This document shows, piece after piece, positions 1 to 8,830 of a stretch of DNA of 64,000 nt (position 1 is its first letter; each line of letters begins with the position of its first letter). The notes beneath the pieces were generated by a model. The model searched no databases. It saw only the letters and a list, made by a program, of their open reading frames with translations, and was not told the origin of the DNA. The position numbers and the translations under genes were made by a program. The stretch comes from an uncultured Flavobacteriaceae bacterium (lineage in GTDB: Bacteria; Bacteroidota; Bacteroidia; Flavobacteriales; Flavobacteriaceae), in the NCBI GenBank assembly GCA_947502635.1, contig CANNAN010000001.1, forward strand, positions 372,001-436,000, read 5' to 3'.

Positions 1-2327
1 TGGGAGCCCCAGGTGCTATAATTGTAAACACTAAGCATGGATTGCCTGGAGGACGTTTATTTAGATTTAAATCAAGAACAGGTGTTAGAACACCTACATT
101 CTTACCTAGCACGATGAACGCTCAGGATTATGCAAGAAATTATAATATTGCGCTGAGTAATGATGGTCTTTCTCCAATTTACACACAAAGTGATATAGAA
201 GATTATACCAATGGTACAAACCCAGTGATGAACCCTAATAACAATTATTATGAAGATTTTGTTAACGGTATCTCAACATATACCCATATTACGGGCGATT
301 TTTCTGGAGGAAATGAAGACGTACAGTATTTTTCTCATTTAGGTTATTATACTACTGATGGGATAGAAAATGTGGGTGATGGAAGAAAGTTAACCAGACT
401 TAGATTAAATAATAATGTTCAAATTAAATTAGGAAATACAGGAAAGGTTAATGTAGGTATTGGTGGAAGTTTCAATAGAAGAAATGAGCCGCGTTTAAAT
501 GCCGATAGTCAGTTTAATACCATGTATAACTATCCAGCAAACGCGTTACCTTATAAAATCAATGATACTATTTTTGGTAGAACTCAAGAGTATGGTACCA
601 ATTTACTTGCAGGCTTAGCTCATTCTGCTATCATGGAAGACGAAAGAAGAGACGCTTTTGCACGAATTGGTTTAGACTTAGATTTAAGTGAAATAACAGA
701 AGGATTAAGTCTTAAAAGTTTAGTTGGTATGTACACGCTAAATGTATTATCATCTTTTCTAGATCTTAGGCCGAATACTGCAGAACCTGTATTTACACCC
801 AATGGTGATGGTACTTATGATACCAGTTTTAGAGAGTTTAGTGCTGGTAAAATATCATTTAATTTCTCAAAACTTGGAGATCGGGTAGATAGAAGTCAAT
901 TTATTAATGCTAATCTACATTATGATAGAGATTTTAGTAAAAATCATAAGGTTATTGCAGATGTGTTTTATACAAATCAAAAAATAACAGGAAGTAAGTT
1001 GCAGCAAAATACAATTTTTAGAAATATAGGAATGCGGGTAAACTATTTATTAAATGAAAAATATGTTTTGGAAGGAAAACTTCTAAACTCGCCTATACGT
1101 CAGCTGTCACAAGATGAAAGGGACAAGATAAATTATGATGCAGGTATTGCTTGGTTGTTACATAAAGAGTCTTTTCTGGATAATGCAAGTTGGTTGAACT
1201 TTTTGAAATTTCGAGCTAATTTTGGTGTGCAATCAAGACCAGTAAGTCAGTTTTTTATAACAGAAAACCAGTATGGTAGTAGTGGAGCTGGTACTTTTGG
1301 AGTTTTTCGTGGTGAAACTGCTGGGGCTGGTGGAACTAATAGAATTTTTACAGCTTCAAATTTGGTGACACCTAAGCAAGAATACCTTAGTATTGGTCTA
1401 GACTTTCAAATGTTGAAGTCTAAAATTAACGGCCAATTAAATTACTTCAATATTCGTAATTATGATCAGATAATACCTATTACTTTGGCATATGCCATTA
1501 TACCAAGTAGTTATACGCCTCTAGTTAATAATGGTGATACTAGGTTTAGAGGTATTGATGGAAGTATTTCATATAATAATAAAATAGGGAGTTTAAGTTA
1601 CAAATTAGGTGTTAATGCCATGTATGGAGTTAGTTATGCTACAGAATTTAATTATTTAAATTATCCAGCTGGTGAAGAGCAGAGAAATATCGCAGGTAAT
1701 AGAGGTGGTCGAATTATAGGACTCAAAGCTAACGGAATATTTCAAAACGAAGCAGAAATAGCTAGTGCTCCCCCCCAGTTATTTGGTGAAGTAAAACCAG
1801 GAGATATTCGGTATGTAGATTTTAATAATGATGGTGTTGTTGATGAGAAAGATTACCATGAGGTAGGAAATTCACCAAGAGTTTCATTTGGTTTAAATTA
1901 TATGATGCAGTACAAAAATTGGAGTTTCAGCATTCATGGTGATGGTGCATTAGGAGGAGATTATGTTGAGCAATTAAATTGGAACCGAGGTATTAATGAT
2001 TATACAAATGAATTAGCTAAGAGTTGGCCAGTTAGCAATAGTTTGCCTAGATTAACTACATTATCTAACTCTAACAACTACAGAACGTCCTCTTTTTGGC
2101 TAAAAAATGCAGGCTATTTCAATGTGAGAAGTATTATGGTTGCTTATTCATTACCACAAAATTTATTAAAAAATATTGGAGTGAAAGAGTTTTCATTTTC
2201 AGGATCAGTGAGAAACCCTTTTGTAATATCATCTAATAAAGAAAGATTTATGCCAAGTAGAAATAAGGGGTATACCGAGCACCCAGTCTTAAAAGCTTTT
2301 GAGTTGGGCATACAAGTGTCATTTTAA
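1..2327 (+). CDS. SusC-like TonB-dependent receptor, 5' truncated by window edge
   Basis: This is the C-terminal part of a SusC/RagA outer-membrane receptor, which takes up oligosaccharides across the outer membrane using TonB energy. The frame is already open at base 3 and the first codons read GAPGAIIVNTKHG, the conserved end of the plug domain. The gene therefore starts before the window, and the TTG at base 42 is not a real start. The remaining ~760 residues are beta-barrel, ending in the aromatic-terminated strand QVSF typical of outer-membrane barrels. A run of seven C near 1770 keeps the frame. A SusD gene follows 19 bp later, the standard SusC-SusD pairing. The substrate cannot be read from the barrel alone. 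Family call is very secure. Confidence 0.95.
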   Translation, partial: GAPGAIIVNTKHGLPGGRLFRFKSRTGVRTPTFLPSTMNAQDYARNYNIALSNDGLSPIYTQSDIEDYTNGTNPVMNPNNNYYEDFVNGISTYTHITGDFSGGNEDVQYFSHLGYYTTDGIENVGDGRKLTRLRLNNNVQIKLGNTGKVNVGIGGSFNRRNEPRLNADSQFNTMYNYPANALPYKINDTIFGRTQEYGTNLLAGLAHSAIMEDERRDAFARIGLDLDLSEITEGLSLKSLVGMYTLNVLSSFLDLRPNTAEPVFTPNGDGTYDTSFREFSAGKISFNFSKLGDRVDRSQFINANLHYDRDFSKNHKVIADVFYTNQKITGSKLQQNTIFRNIGMRVNYLLNEKYVLEGKLLNSPIRQLSQDERDKINYDAGIAWLLHKESFLDNASWLNFLKFRANFGVQSRPVSQFFITENQYGSSGAGTFGVFRGETAGAGGTNRIFTASNLVTPKQEYLSIGLDFQMLKSKINGQLNYFNIRNYDQIIPITLAYAIIPSSYTPLVNNGDTRFRGIDGSISYNNKIGSLSYKLGVNAMYGVSYATEFNYLNYPAGEEQRNIAGNRGGRIIGLKANGIFQNEAEIASAPPQLFGEVKPGDIRYVDFNNDGVVDEKDYHEVGNSPRVSFGLNYMMQYKNWSFSIHGDGALGGDYVEQLNWNRGINDYTNELAKSWPVSNSLPRLTTLSNSNNYRTSSFWLKNAGYFNVRSIMVAYSLPQNLLKNIGVKEFSFSGSVRNPFVISSNKERFMPSRNKGYTEHPVLKAFELGIQVSF

Positions 2328-2346
2328 TTAAAAAAAATTAGAAGAA

Positions 2347-4047
2347 ATGAGAAAATATATAATTATACCTTTATTAGTGATGACTTTGGGCTTGAGTTTC
2401 TCGTGCTCTAATGAGTTTGATCAAATAGTGCCGAACACAAACAATGAGTTTGAAGATGTTTTTAGAGATATAAGCCGTACAAGTACTTTTTTAAACCCAG
2501 CTTATGCTGGAGTTAGAAATACACCATGGGTTTCATTAGAATATTATACTAATAATGCTGTTTCTGTTAATGGTGTTCAAAGGCAAGCAGCTTCGGGACC
2601 TACGGCAGAATCTTCACCAGTAAGTGGTGTGTGGGGCTCATCGATGAGCCTAATATTTAAAATTAATGAATATTTTAAATATGGATTTGATATAACCTAT
2701 GATCCATTGGATGCAGAACGTGGTGAAGCATTGAAAAGACGTTTTAGAGGTGAAGCTTTTGGTTTAAGAGCCTACTATAAATGGTTACTACTTAAAAACT
2801 TTGCTGGACCATCATCAACCGATGGTACCGTGTTAGGTATTCCAATTATTGATGAGTTATTGACTATTGATGAGGTAAATAATGTGAGTAGGAGCACTTA
2901 CATGGAAAGTTATGAAAACATAAAGAAAGACTTAGATAGTGCTTATGCTTATATAGATGTTTTTCGTTATGATGATGGGAACGATGATATAAACGGAGAG
3001 CAGAATGTTAGTAGAATTTCCAGAGAAATGATTTGGGCTTTAAGAGCTAGGTTAGATCTTTTTTCGGCAAGTCCAGCTTACAATCAAATTTCTTGGGAAA
3101 CAGCAGCGCAAACGGCTTATGCTGCCATAGAAGCTATTGATGGATCTGTTGTAGGGCTTCAAGATTATGGTGATTTTAATAATTCGAATAACATTGACCA
3201 TTTATGGAGAAGATCCTTTAGTAATAATGGCAATTTGGAGCGTGCTCATTATCCAATATCAATGTATGGTAGAGGCGAGTCTAATCCCAGTCAAAATTTA
3301 GTCGATGCATTTCCAGATAGTAATGGATATCCAATTAATCATCCAAATTCTATATATAATGCTATAAACCCATATCAAAATAGAGAAGGGCGTTTTGAGC
3401 GTTTTGTTTTTTATAATGGGCAAAATGATTTTAGAAATGTTTTTATTGAAGTTTTCGATGGTGGAAAGGATGCCAATGGTGGTGTTCGTAAAAAATCTAC
3501 CCGAACAGGTTATTATATGAAAAAATATCTGAGCTCTAAAGTAAACTTTGATAGAGATCAGGGAACCGAAGTAGGAAGCGATACAAAAGTATATCCTATT
3601 TTTACTAGGACAGGTTTGTACTTGGATTTTGCCGAAGCAGCTGTAGAAGCTTATGGTGTTAATGGAAGAGATGGTAGTATGTTATTTTCTGCTAAGGACG
3701 CCCTTCAAGAAGTTAGAGAAAGAGCTGGTATAACGAATGACCTTTATTTAGACGAGGCAGATGATATTTTAAATACTTATAAATCATTAATTAAAAATGA
3801 AAGACGTATTGAATTTGCTTTTGAGGGTGAATACTATTACGATGTGAGAAGGTGGATGTTACCTGTTGATGAGCTAGGTGCCCCTGTAATGGGAATTAAT
3901 GTGACTAAAAATTCGGATGATACGTTTTCATATGAGACTAAAGAAGTAGAGTCTAGAGTCTTTACGGATAGAATGTATTATAACCCGATACCTAGAAATG
4001 AAGTACTAAAATCTAACGCGCTTATCCAAAATGCTGGATGGGAATAG
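2347..4047 (+). CDS. SusD/RagB-like nutrient-binding outer-membrane lipoprotein
   Basis: SusD-family lipoprotein that forms the lid of the SusC transporter and binds glycan at the cell surface. The 566-residue product begins with a lipoprotein signal ending LSFSC, so Cys20 should be lipidated. The helical TPR-like body is visible: the RRFRGEAFGLRAYYKWLLLKNF region and the C-terminal segment ERRIEFAFEGEYYYDVRRW, which is a family hallmark, followed by NPIPRNEV near the end. Length fits the family. It lies 19 bp after the SusC gene and 24 bp before a DUF1735-type lipoprotein, so the three form one operon. Substrate is unknown. Confidence 0.95.
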   Translation: MRKYIIIPLLVMTLGLSFSCSNEFDQIVPNTNNEFEDVFRDISRTSTFLNPAYAGVRNTPWVSLEYYTNNAVSVNGVQRQAASGPTAESSPVSGVWGSSMSLIFKINEYFKYGFDITYDPLDAERGEALKRRFRGEAFGLRAYYKWLLLKNFAGPSSTDGTVLGIPIIDELLTIDEVNNVSRSTYMESYENIKKDLDSAYAYIDVFRYDDGNDDINGEQNVSRISREMIWALRARLDLFSASPAYNQISWETAAQTAYAAIEAIDGSVVGLQDYGDFNNSNNIDHLWRRSFSNNGNLERAHYPISMYGRGESNPSQNLVDAFPDSNGYPINHPNSIYNAINPYQNREGRFERFVFYNGQNDFRNVFIEVFDGGKDANGGVRKKSTRTGYYMKKYLSSKVNFDRDQGTEVGSDTKVYPIFTRTGLYLDFAEAAVEAYGVNGRDGSMLFSAKDALQEVRERAGITNDLYLDEADDILNTYKSLIKNERRIEFAFEGEYYYDVRRWMLPVDELGAPVMGINVTKNSDDTFSYETKEVESRVFTDRMYYNPIPRNEVLKSNALIQNAGWE

Positions 4048-4071
4048 AGAACTAATTAATCGTATAAAATT

Positions 4072-4998
4072 ATGAAAATTATGAAATATAAAAATTGTTT
4101 ATTGTTAATGTTGTTGTTATCAATGATGTTTTCATGTGACCCCTATGAAGATTATATTGTTGATACGGTAGGTTTTAAAGCAGTGTACTTTCCACATGCA
4201 GAATTACCTAGATCAGCTATTTCTGGTGAGGGGCTTGAGATACAAGTTGGTGCATACCTTGGAGGTGTTAAGGATAATAATAATACAGAAGACTTAACAT
4301 TTGAGATTGATCCTACGATGTTAGATGGTACAGCTTATACCTTATTACCAAGCGATTATTATACATTAGGAAGCCCAGATAAAATAACCATTGATGAGGG
4401 TGAGTATTTAGGGTTGTTATCGGTAAAGTTTGATTCTTTAAGAATGGCAAATGATATGCAATTATTGGATTATAACTATGCCCTTCCTTTTAGAATACTA
4501 TCAACATCTACAGATTCTATTTTAGAAGGTAAAGAGGAAACTATTATTCCTATTAAGTTAATGAATACGTATGAGGGTAATTTTTATCAAGTAGGAAGCT
4601 TAAAAGAGTTTTTTACGGTAGATAAAGTACTTGATACTGCATATGTTTATGGAGATCATTTAGATGGTCCTAGTACACCTATACGTGAGTTAAGATCTAT
4701 TTTGATGGATACCGTTAAAATTAATGGTGTAGCCAATCGTACAGGTGATAACTATTCTATGAAACTCAAAGTAAACCCAGAAGATAATTCTGTAACTATA
4801 ATAGCAGATCCTTCTTCAGATTATCAAGTTGAAGAAAATGGATTTAGTTTATGGGATCCTGTAAAAAGAAGATTTACTTTAAAATATAAGTACAGTGATG
4901 GAGGTAAAGATTTTGAAGTAGAAGAAGTGCTCACATTTAGAAACAGAGTAAGAGATGGTATTAACGAATGGCGATGGGAAGGATTCCCAGGTAATTAG
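4072..4998 (+). CDS. DUF1735/DUF4361-type surface lipoprotein (SusE-position glycan-binding candidate)
   Basis: A 308-residue lipoprotein with signal ending MMFSC. An alternative Met four residues in (4081) gives a tighter signal peptide. The N-terminal half (VYFPHAELPRSAISGEGLEIQVGAYLGG) resembles the DUF1735 Ig-like module. The C-terminal half, ending in DGINEWRWEG, resembles DUF4361. Such proteins occupy the SusE/SusF position after susCD in many Bacteroidota PULs and are thought to be surface glycan-binding proteins. Third gene of the susC-susD operon and the last before a terminator at 5102. The function is inferred from position and fold resemblance, not from catalytic residues. Confidence 0.8.
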   Translation: MKIMKYKNCLLLMLLLSMMFSCDPYEDYIVDTVGFKAVYFPHAELPRSAISGEGLEIQVGAYLGGVKDNNNTEDLTFEIDPTMLDGTAYTLLPSDYYTLGSPDKITIDEGEYLGLLSVKFDSLRMANDMQLLDYNYALPFRILSTSTDSILEGKEETIIPIKLMNTYEGNFYQVGSLKEFFTVDKVLDTAYVYGDHLDGPSTPIRELRSILMDTVKINGVANRTGDNYSMKLKVNPEDNSVTIIADPSSDYQVEENGFSLWDPVKRRFTLKYKYSDGGKDFEVEEVLTFRNRVRDGINEWRWEGFPGN

Positions 4999-5101
4999 CT
5001 ATTGTTATTATACCATCAGACTACAATTTTTATTAAAATAAAATTATGAGTTAATATTGAATTAGTGTTAATAACTGTTTAATTATTATTTAGTTTAGTG
5101 T

Positions 5102-5137
5102 TAGGAAGACTGTCTTAAGAGATGGTCTTCCTATTTT
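5102..5137 (+). terminator. Rho-independent terminator after the susCD operon
   Basis: A perfect 9-bp stem, TAGGAAGAC (5102-5110) pairing with GTCTTCCTA (5125-5133), with a 14-nt loop followed by TTTT. It sits ~100 bp after the stop of the DUF1735-type gene and separates the PUL from the RHS cassette. The remaining ~155 bp up to 5293 hold no gene and no promoter I can name with confidence. Confidence 0.75.
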
Positions 5138-5292
5138 ACCTTAAATAATAGTATCTAGCTTATATATAACTAATTAAATAATGAAAATTTAACATTTAAC
5201 CTTACAAAAAGTAAGGAGAAACCCTACTTTTATTCTTCAAGTATTCGGTAGTTTTATCAATATATTTTAAACCTAAATTATCAATAGATTTT

Positions 5293-8200
5293 ATGAACAA
5301 GTTTTTCATTTCCTTGGTTTTATCACTTGTTTTTTCAGGTGTTCTAATTGCCCAAACCTTATCAAATCCCGTAACCATACCACCCTCCCCGCAGTCGGAG
5401 CAGTTTATGAAATATGGGGACTACACTATCAATTACTCAACGGGTGTGCCTAATATTTCTGTACCTATCCATGAGATCAATCACCACGGATTTAAAATTC
5501 CAGTGTCATTAAATTATTATTACCAAGGCTTAAAGCCAGGGTATAACGTAGATGTTTTTGGTCTGGGTTGGGGCGTAAACCCAACTGGGAAAATTTCAAG
5601 AGAGATTAGGTATATGCCCGATGAGGAAAATGATTTTGTAGTAGATGTCAAAGATCCAGAGTTAGAGACCTACAATTTGCTCTCAACATTATACTCAGAT
5701 CCTAGGCATTTTAACCATTCGGCAGACTTGTTCCATGTGTCGTTGCCCACAGGACTGTCTTTCGATTTTACTGTCGTAAAAGAAAATGGTAATTACAATG
5801 TGTCTGTTTCCAACGGAGAGCCCGTGGTTGTAAACATCACGGGGCCTTCTGGGGTGAATCATGATATGACATGGGACATAATAGATAAGGATGGTATAAA
5901 GTATACATTTTCAAAAGACGATGGGGAAAAAGTAATATATGGCAATAATAGTGGAGCCATATCAACTTGGAATTTAAGTAGCATAAAGCTTCCAAATAGC
6001 GATGAGCTTATTACGTATACATATAGAAAGGGCATTCTAAATAGGTTTAGTGAACCCAATATAGAAGCAAGTCTGTCTAATTACGAAAATGCTAATTATT
6101 GTAATGATGTTCCTAATCCGCTTGAATACCAAACTGATTTATTAGACCGTATTGAATATGGCAATATGTATGTTGACTTTACATACGTAGATAATAGTAC
6201 ATCCAATTATATAACCCATAATTATATTAACTCTATAAGTGTTGGTGAGACAGGGAAAGGGGTAATTAAGACAATCACTTTTAACATGTTGGACCTTAAT
6301 AATACAGTTCCAAGAATACCTCCGTATACTATTCCTTTAATGCAATTAAATTCCATCACTGTGTCTGGTGTGTCTAATATTGTACCTGTTTTACCTCCAA
6401 AAACATATTATTTTACATATGGTCAAATGAGTACTTTTGGGACTACAAACACAGATCATTGGGGATACTTGAACAATGAAAGTGATCCGTTATCTGGCAG
6501 TAATTTTCCAGCATTTTCAATTTATTTGTACAATGGAGAAAATAAGTCATGCTATGATGGAATAACAAAAACAGTTATTAATAATGAGCCACTTATTGAC
6601 AAATACAAACTGGGAAATGCTTCGAAACAATCTGGTGGCCAGCACGGAGTATTGAGTAAGATTACCTACCCTACAGGTGGTTATACCGAATTTGTTTTTG
6701 AAAAAAATTCATATAAAACCAGAACACATTCGGATGAAATCCAAATTGGATCACACCAATTAGCAACAGGATTTAGAATAGCAGAGATTAAAAATTATAC
6801 TTCCGAAAATGGGCTTGCAGTAAAAAAGACGTATAAATATGGAGAGCTAATCGATTCTGGTTACATTTTTGGTCCCAAGCATTTAGGTTCTGGTATTGCT
6901 CCTGTAGAGCCTAACGCCTTAAGCTACTTAAACTATAAATCTTATGCATTAAGTTATCATTATTCACACAACTTTTTTAGATTGGATCCATCAAATCCCA
7001 ATTCTCCCATAGTAATCCATAGTTTACCTTATCCAGACCAATTTAATGAAGGATTCGAACATATGTTCAGTAGTTCGGTATTCAGATCCATTCTTAATGG
7101 AAGACCACCTGTTGTCTATCCAGAAGTTACTGTATATACTGGAGAATTTAGAGAAAATGGTGGAGCCACTCTAGACAAGACTCTTGGCAAAACAGTATAT
7201 AAGTATGATTATTTAGATTACGATGGGAATTTCATAGAACCTTGGTCTTTAGGGAAAGATGGTTCATCTAATTATATTTCAAAGGATTATAGATATAATA
7301 GATTGGTAGAACAGATAGATTATAAACGAGAAGATGTAGTCAATAACGTAAATACATATGGATCTAAACCAATACAATCGGAATACATACCCATAAGAAA
7401 AATAGAAAATTACTGGACATATTTTTCATCAGATATTTTTACTGAGAACAAACTGGTAAGAAATTATCCTGATATTACACCTAGTACTCTTGGTTTACCT
7501 GATCACCATTTCTCAAATCATATAACAACTACAGAGAAAAAAACTGCCCAACTAATTCAAAAGATAACCACAAATTATATAAGTAGTACAGACTCTATTC
7601 AAACCAAAGAATCAATGACTTATGGAGGTAATGGTTTTTTAATAAGACGTGAAATAGAAAACAGTGATAACAAAAAAACAATAACCAGATACAGTTATCC
7701 AGAAAATTATTCTGGGAATACTATTCTCGAAACCATGAGCGATGATGCCGTACACATTGTTTCTCCTGTCATTGAAAGTACGAACTACTCTAAAAATGGG
7801 ACTAATCCAGAGATCTTGGTTTCTGGAACGAAAACAGATTATAAGGCGTTTCTTGTGAATAGTAATACACTTTATGTACCCGAGAAACAAATTACTAAAG
7901 ATAAATCGGGAGCCGAGACAACCCAATTAACCATACTAAGTTATACTGAAAATGGCAATCCAAAAGAAGTTATGGGAAAAGACGGCATAACAACAAGTTA
8001 TCTCTGGGGCTATAATGATAGGTATCCTGTGGCCAAGGTAGAAAACACATCAATAGCATTGATAGAGTCCAAACTAACAGCTACAGAACTCACAAATATT
8101 AAAAATGGTAATTACGATCGTACTGCCATGATTAGTGCTTTAAATAAAATTAGGACAGGGTTGCCCGACCATATGGTAACTACTTATACATATAGCTCTT

Positions 8201-8346
8201 TACTGGGTACTATGACCAGTGCTACAGATCCCAAGGGAGAAACCATGTATTATGAATATGATCACTTTGGACGGTTGTTACAGGTCAAGGATACCCAAGG
8301 AAAAATACTTAGTGAAAACCAATACCATTATAAAGGGCAACAATAA
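5293..8346 (+). CDS. RHS/YD-repeat exported protein (N-terminal component of a split RHS system)
   Basis: A 1017-residue protein with a Sec signal peptide ending VLIAQ, followed by the segment SEQFMKYGDYTINYSTGVPN that opens many Bacteroidota RHS shell proteins. The body is beta-rich, with SpvB-like N-terminal character. Toward the C-terminus it gains YD-repeat signatures, ending YYEYDHFGRLLQVKDTQG and SENQYHYKG. It has no RHS-core DPDG motif and no toxin tip; those are carried by the gene at 8831. The inferred role is as the first part of a surface or secreted RHS cocoon assembled with the second protein. A 20-bp gap leads to a small lipocalin-like gene and the three are probably co-transcribed. 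Biochemical role is not established. Confidence 0.8.
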   Translation: MNKFFISLVLSLVFSGVLIAQTLSNPVTIPPSPQSEQFMKYGDYTINYSTGVPNISVPIHEINHHGFKIPVSLNYYYQGLKPGYNVDVFGLGWGVNPTGKISREIRYMPDEENDFVVDVKDPELETYNLLSTLYSDPRHFNHSADLFHVSLPTGLSFDFTVVKENGNYNVSVSNGEPVVVNITGPSGVNHDMTWDIIDKDGIKYTFSKDDGEKVIYGNNSGAISTWNLSSIKLPNSDELITYTYRKGILNRFSEPNIEASLSNYENANYCNDVPNPLEYQTDLLDRIEYGNMYVDFTYVDNSTSNYITHNYINSISVGETGKGVIKTITFNMLDLNNTVPRIPPYTIPLMQLNSITVSGVSNIVPVLPPKTYYFTYGQMSTFGTTNTDHWGYLNNESDPLSGSNFPAFSIYLYNGENKSCYDGITKTVINNEPLIDKYKLGNASKQSGGQHGVLSKITYPTGGYTEFVFEKNSYKTRTHSDEIQIGSHQLATGFRIAEIKNYTSENGLAVKKTYKYGELIDSGYIFGPKHLGSGIAPVEPNALSYLNYKSYALSYHYSHNFFRLDPSNPNSPIVIHSLPYPDQFNEGFEHMFSSSVFRSILNGRPPVVYPEVTVYTGEFRENGGATLDKTLGKTVYKYDYLDYDGNFIEPWSLGKDGSSNYISKDYRYNRLVEQIDYKREDVVNNVNTYGSKPIQSEYIPIRKIENYWTYFSSDIFTENKLVRNYPDITPSTLGLPDHHFSNHITTTEKKTAQLIQKITTNYISSTDSIQTKESMTYGGNGFLIRREIENSDNKKTITRYSYPENYSGNTILETMSDDAVHIVSPVIESTNYSKNGTNPEILVSGTKTDYKAFLVNSNTLYVPEKQITKDKSGAETTQLTILSYTENGNPKEVMGKDGITTSYLWGYNDRYPVAKVENTSIALIESKLTATELTNIKNGNYDRTAMISALNKIRTGLPDHMVTTYTYSSLLGTMTSATDPKGETMYYEYDHFGRLLQVKDTQGKILSENQYHYKGQQ

Positions 8347-8366
8347 TCAAACAAAAAATCAATCGC

Positions 8367-8819
8367 ATGAAATACAATAAAAATAGGGTCATAATCTTAA
8401 TGGTACTTTTAAGTTTGTTTGCAGTATACAAAGGTCTTTCCCAAAATAGCATAGATCCAAACCTTTTAACTGGTACTTGGATGTTCGATTACGATGAATC
8501 TAAAACCAAAATGGATGCAAAGACCAAGGAACACCTTCAAACCATGAAGCCTAAACGTAAAACAAAGTTTGAAGCATCTTATAAAAACAGAAAACTAACA
8601 TTTAATACAGATGGCACATTCATGCAACAGCTGGCAAATGGAAAAGAAGTTTTGGGAGCTTGGAGCCTTAAAAATAACAAGGTTGTTTTAACGACAACAA
8701 AGGGCAGTTCGAGGGCACTAAAGATAAAAACACTTACAGCCTCGCTGTTGATACTTAAGTACGAGAACAAGGGCAAAAGCAAGATGATGATGCCCGAATG
8801 GAACTTTACTAAAATTTAA
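8367..8819 (+). CDS. Small exported lipocalin-like protein between the two RHS genes
   Basis: A 150-residue secreted protein with a signal peptide ending KGLSQ. The mature part (LLTGTWMFDYDESKTKM, LTFNTDGTFMQQLANGKEVLGAWSLKNNKVVLTT, then LKYENKGKSKMMMPEWNFTKI) has the G-W...F...G.W.l..n.l pattern of the small lipocalin-like/DUF5640-type barrels common in Bacteroidota. It lies 20 bp after the first RHS gene and 11 bp before the second, so it should be in the same transcript. Its role in the RHS system is unknown. It could be a folding or surface partner, or a passenger. No lipobox and no catalytic residues are evident. Confidence 0.65.
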   Translation: MKYNKNRVIILMVLLSLFAVYKGLSQNSIDPNLLTGTWMFDYDESKTKMDAKTKEHLQTMKPKRKTKFEASYKNRKLTFNTDGTFMQQLANGKEVLGAWSLKNNKVVLTTTKGSSRALKIKTLTASLLILKYENKGKSKMMMPEWNFTKI

Positions 8820-8830
8820 CCCCTAAAAGC

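Noticed and set aside
42-44. TTG at 42 as the start of the first gene
   Set aside because: The frame is open upstream and encodes the conserved plug-domain end, so the gene is simply cut by the window.
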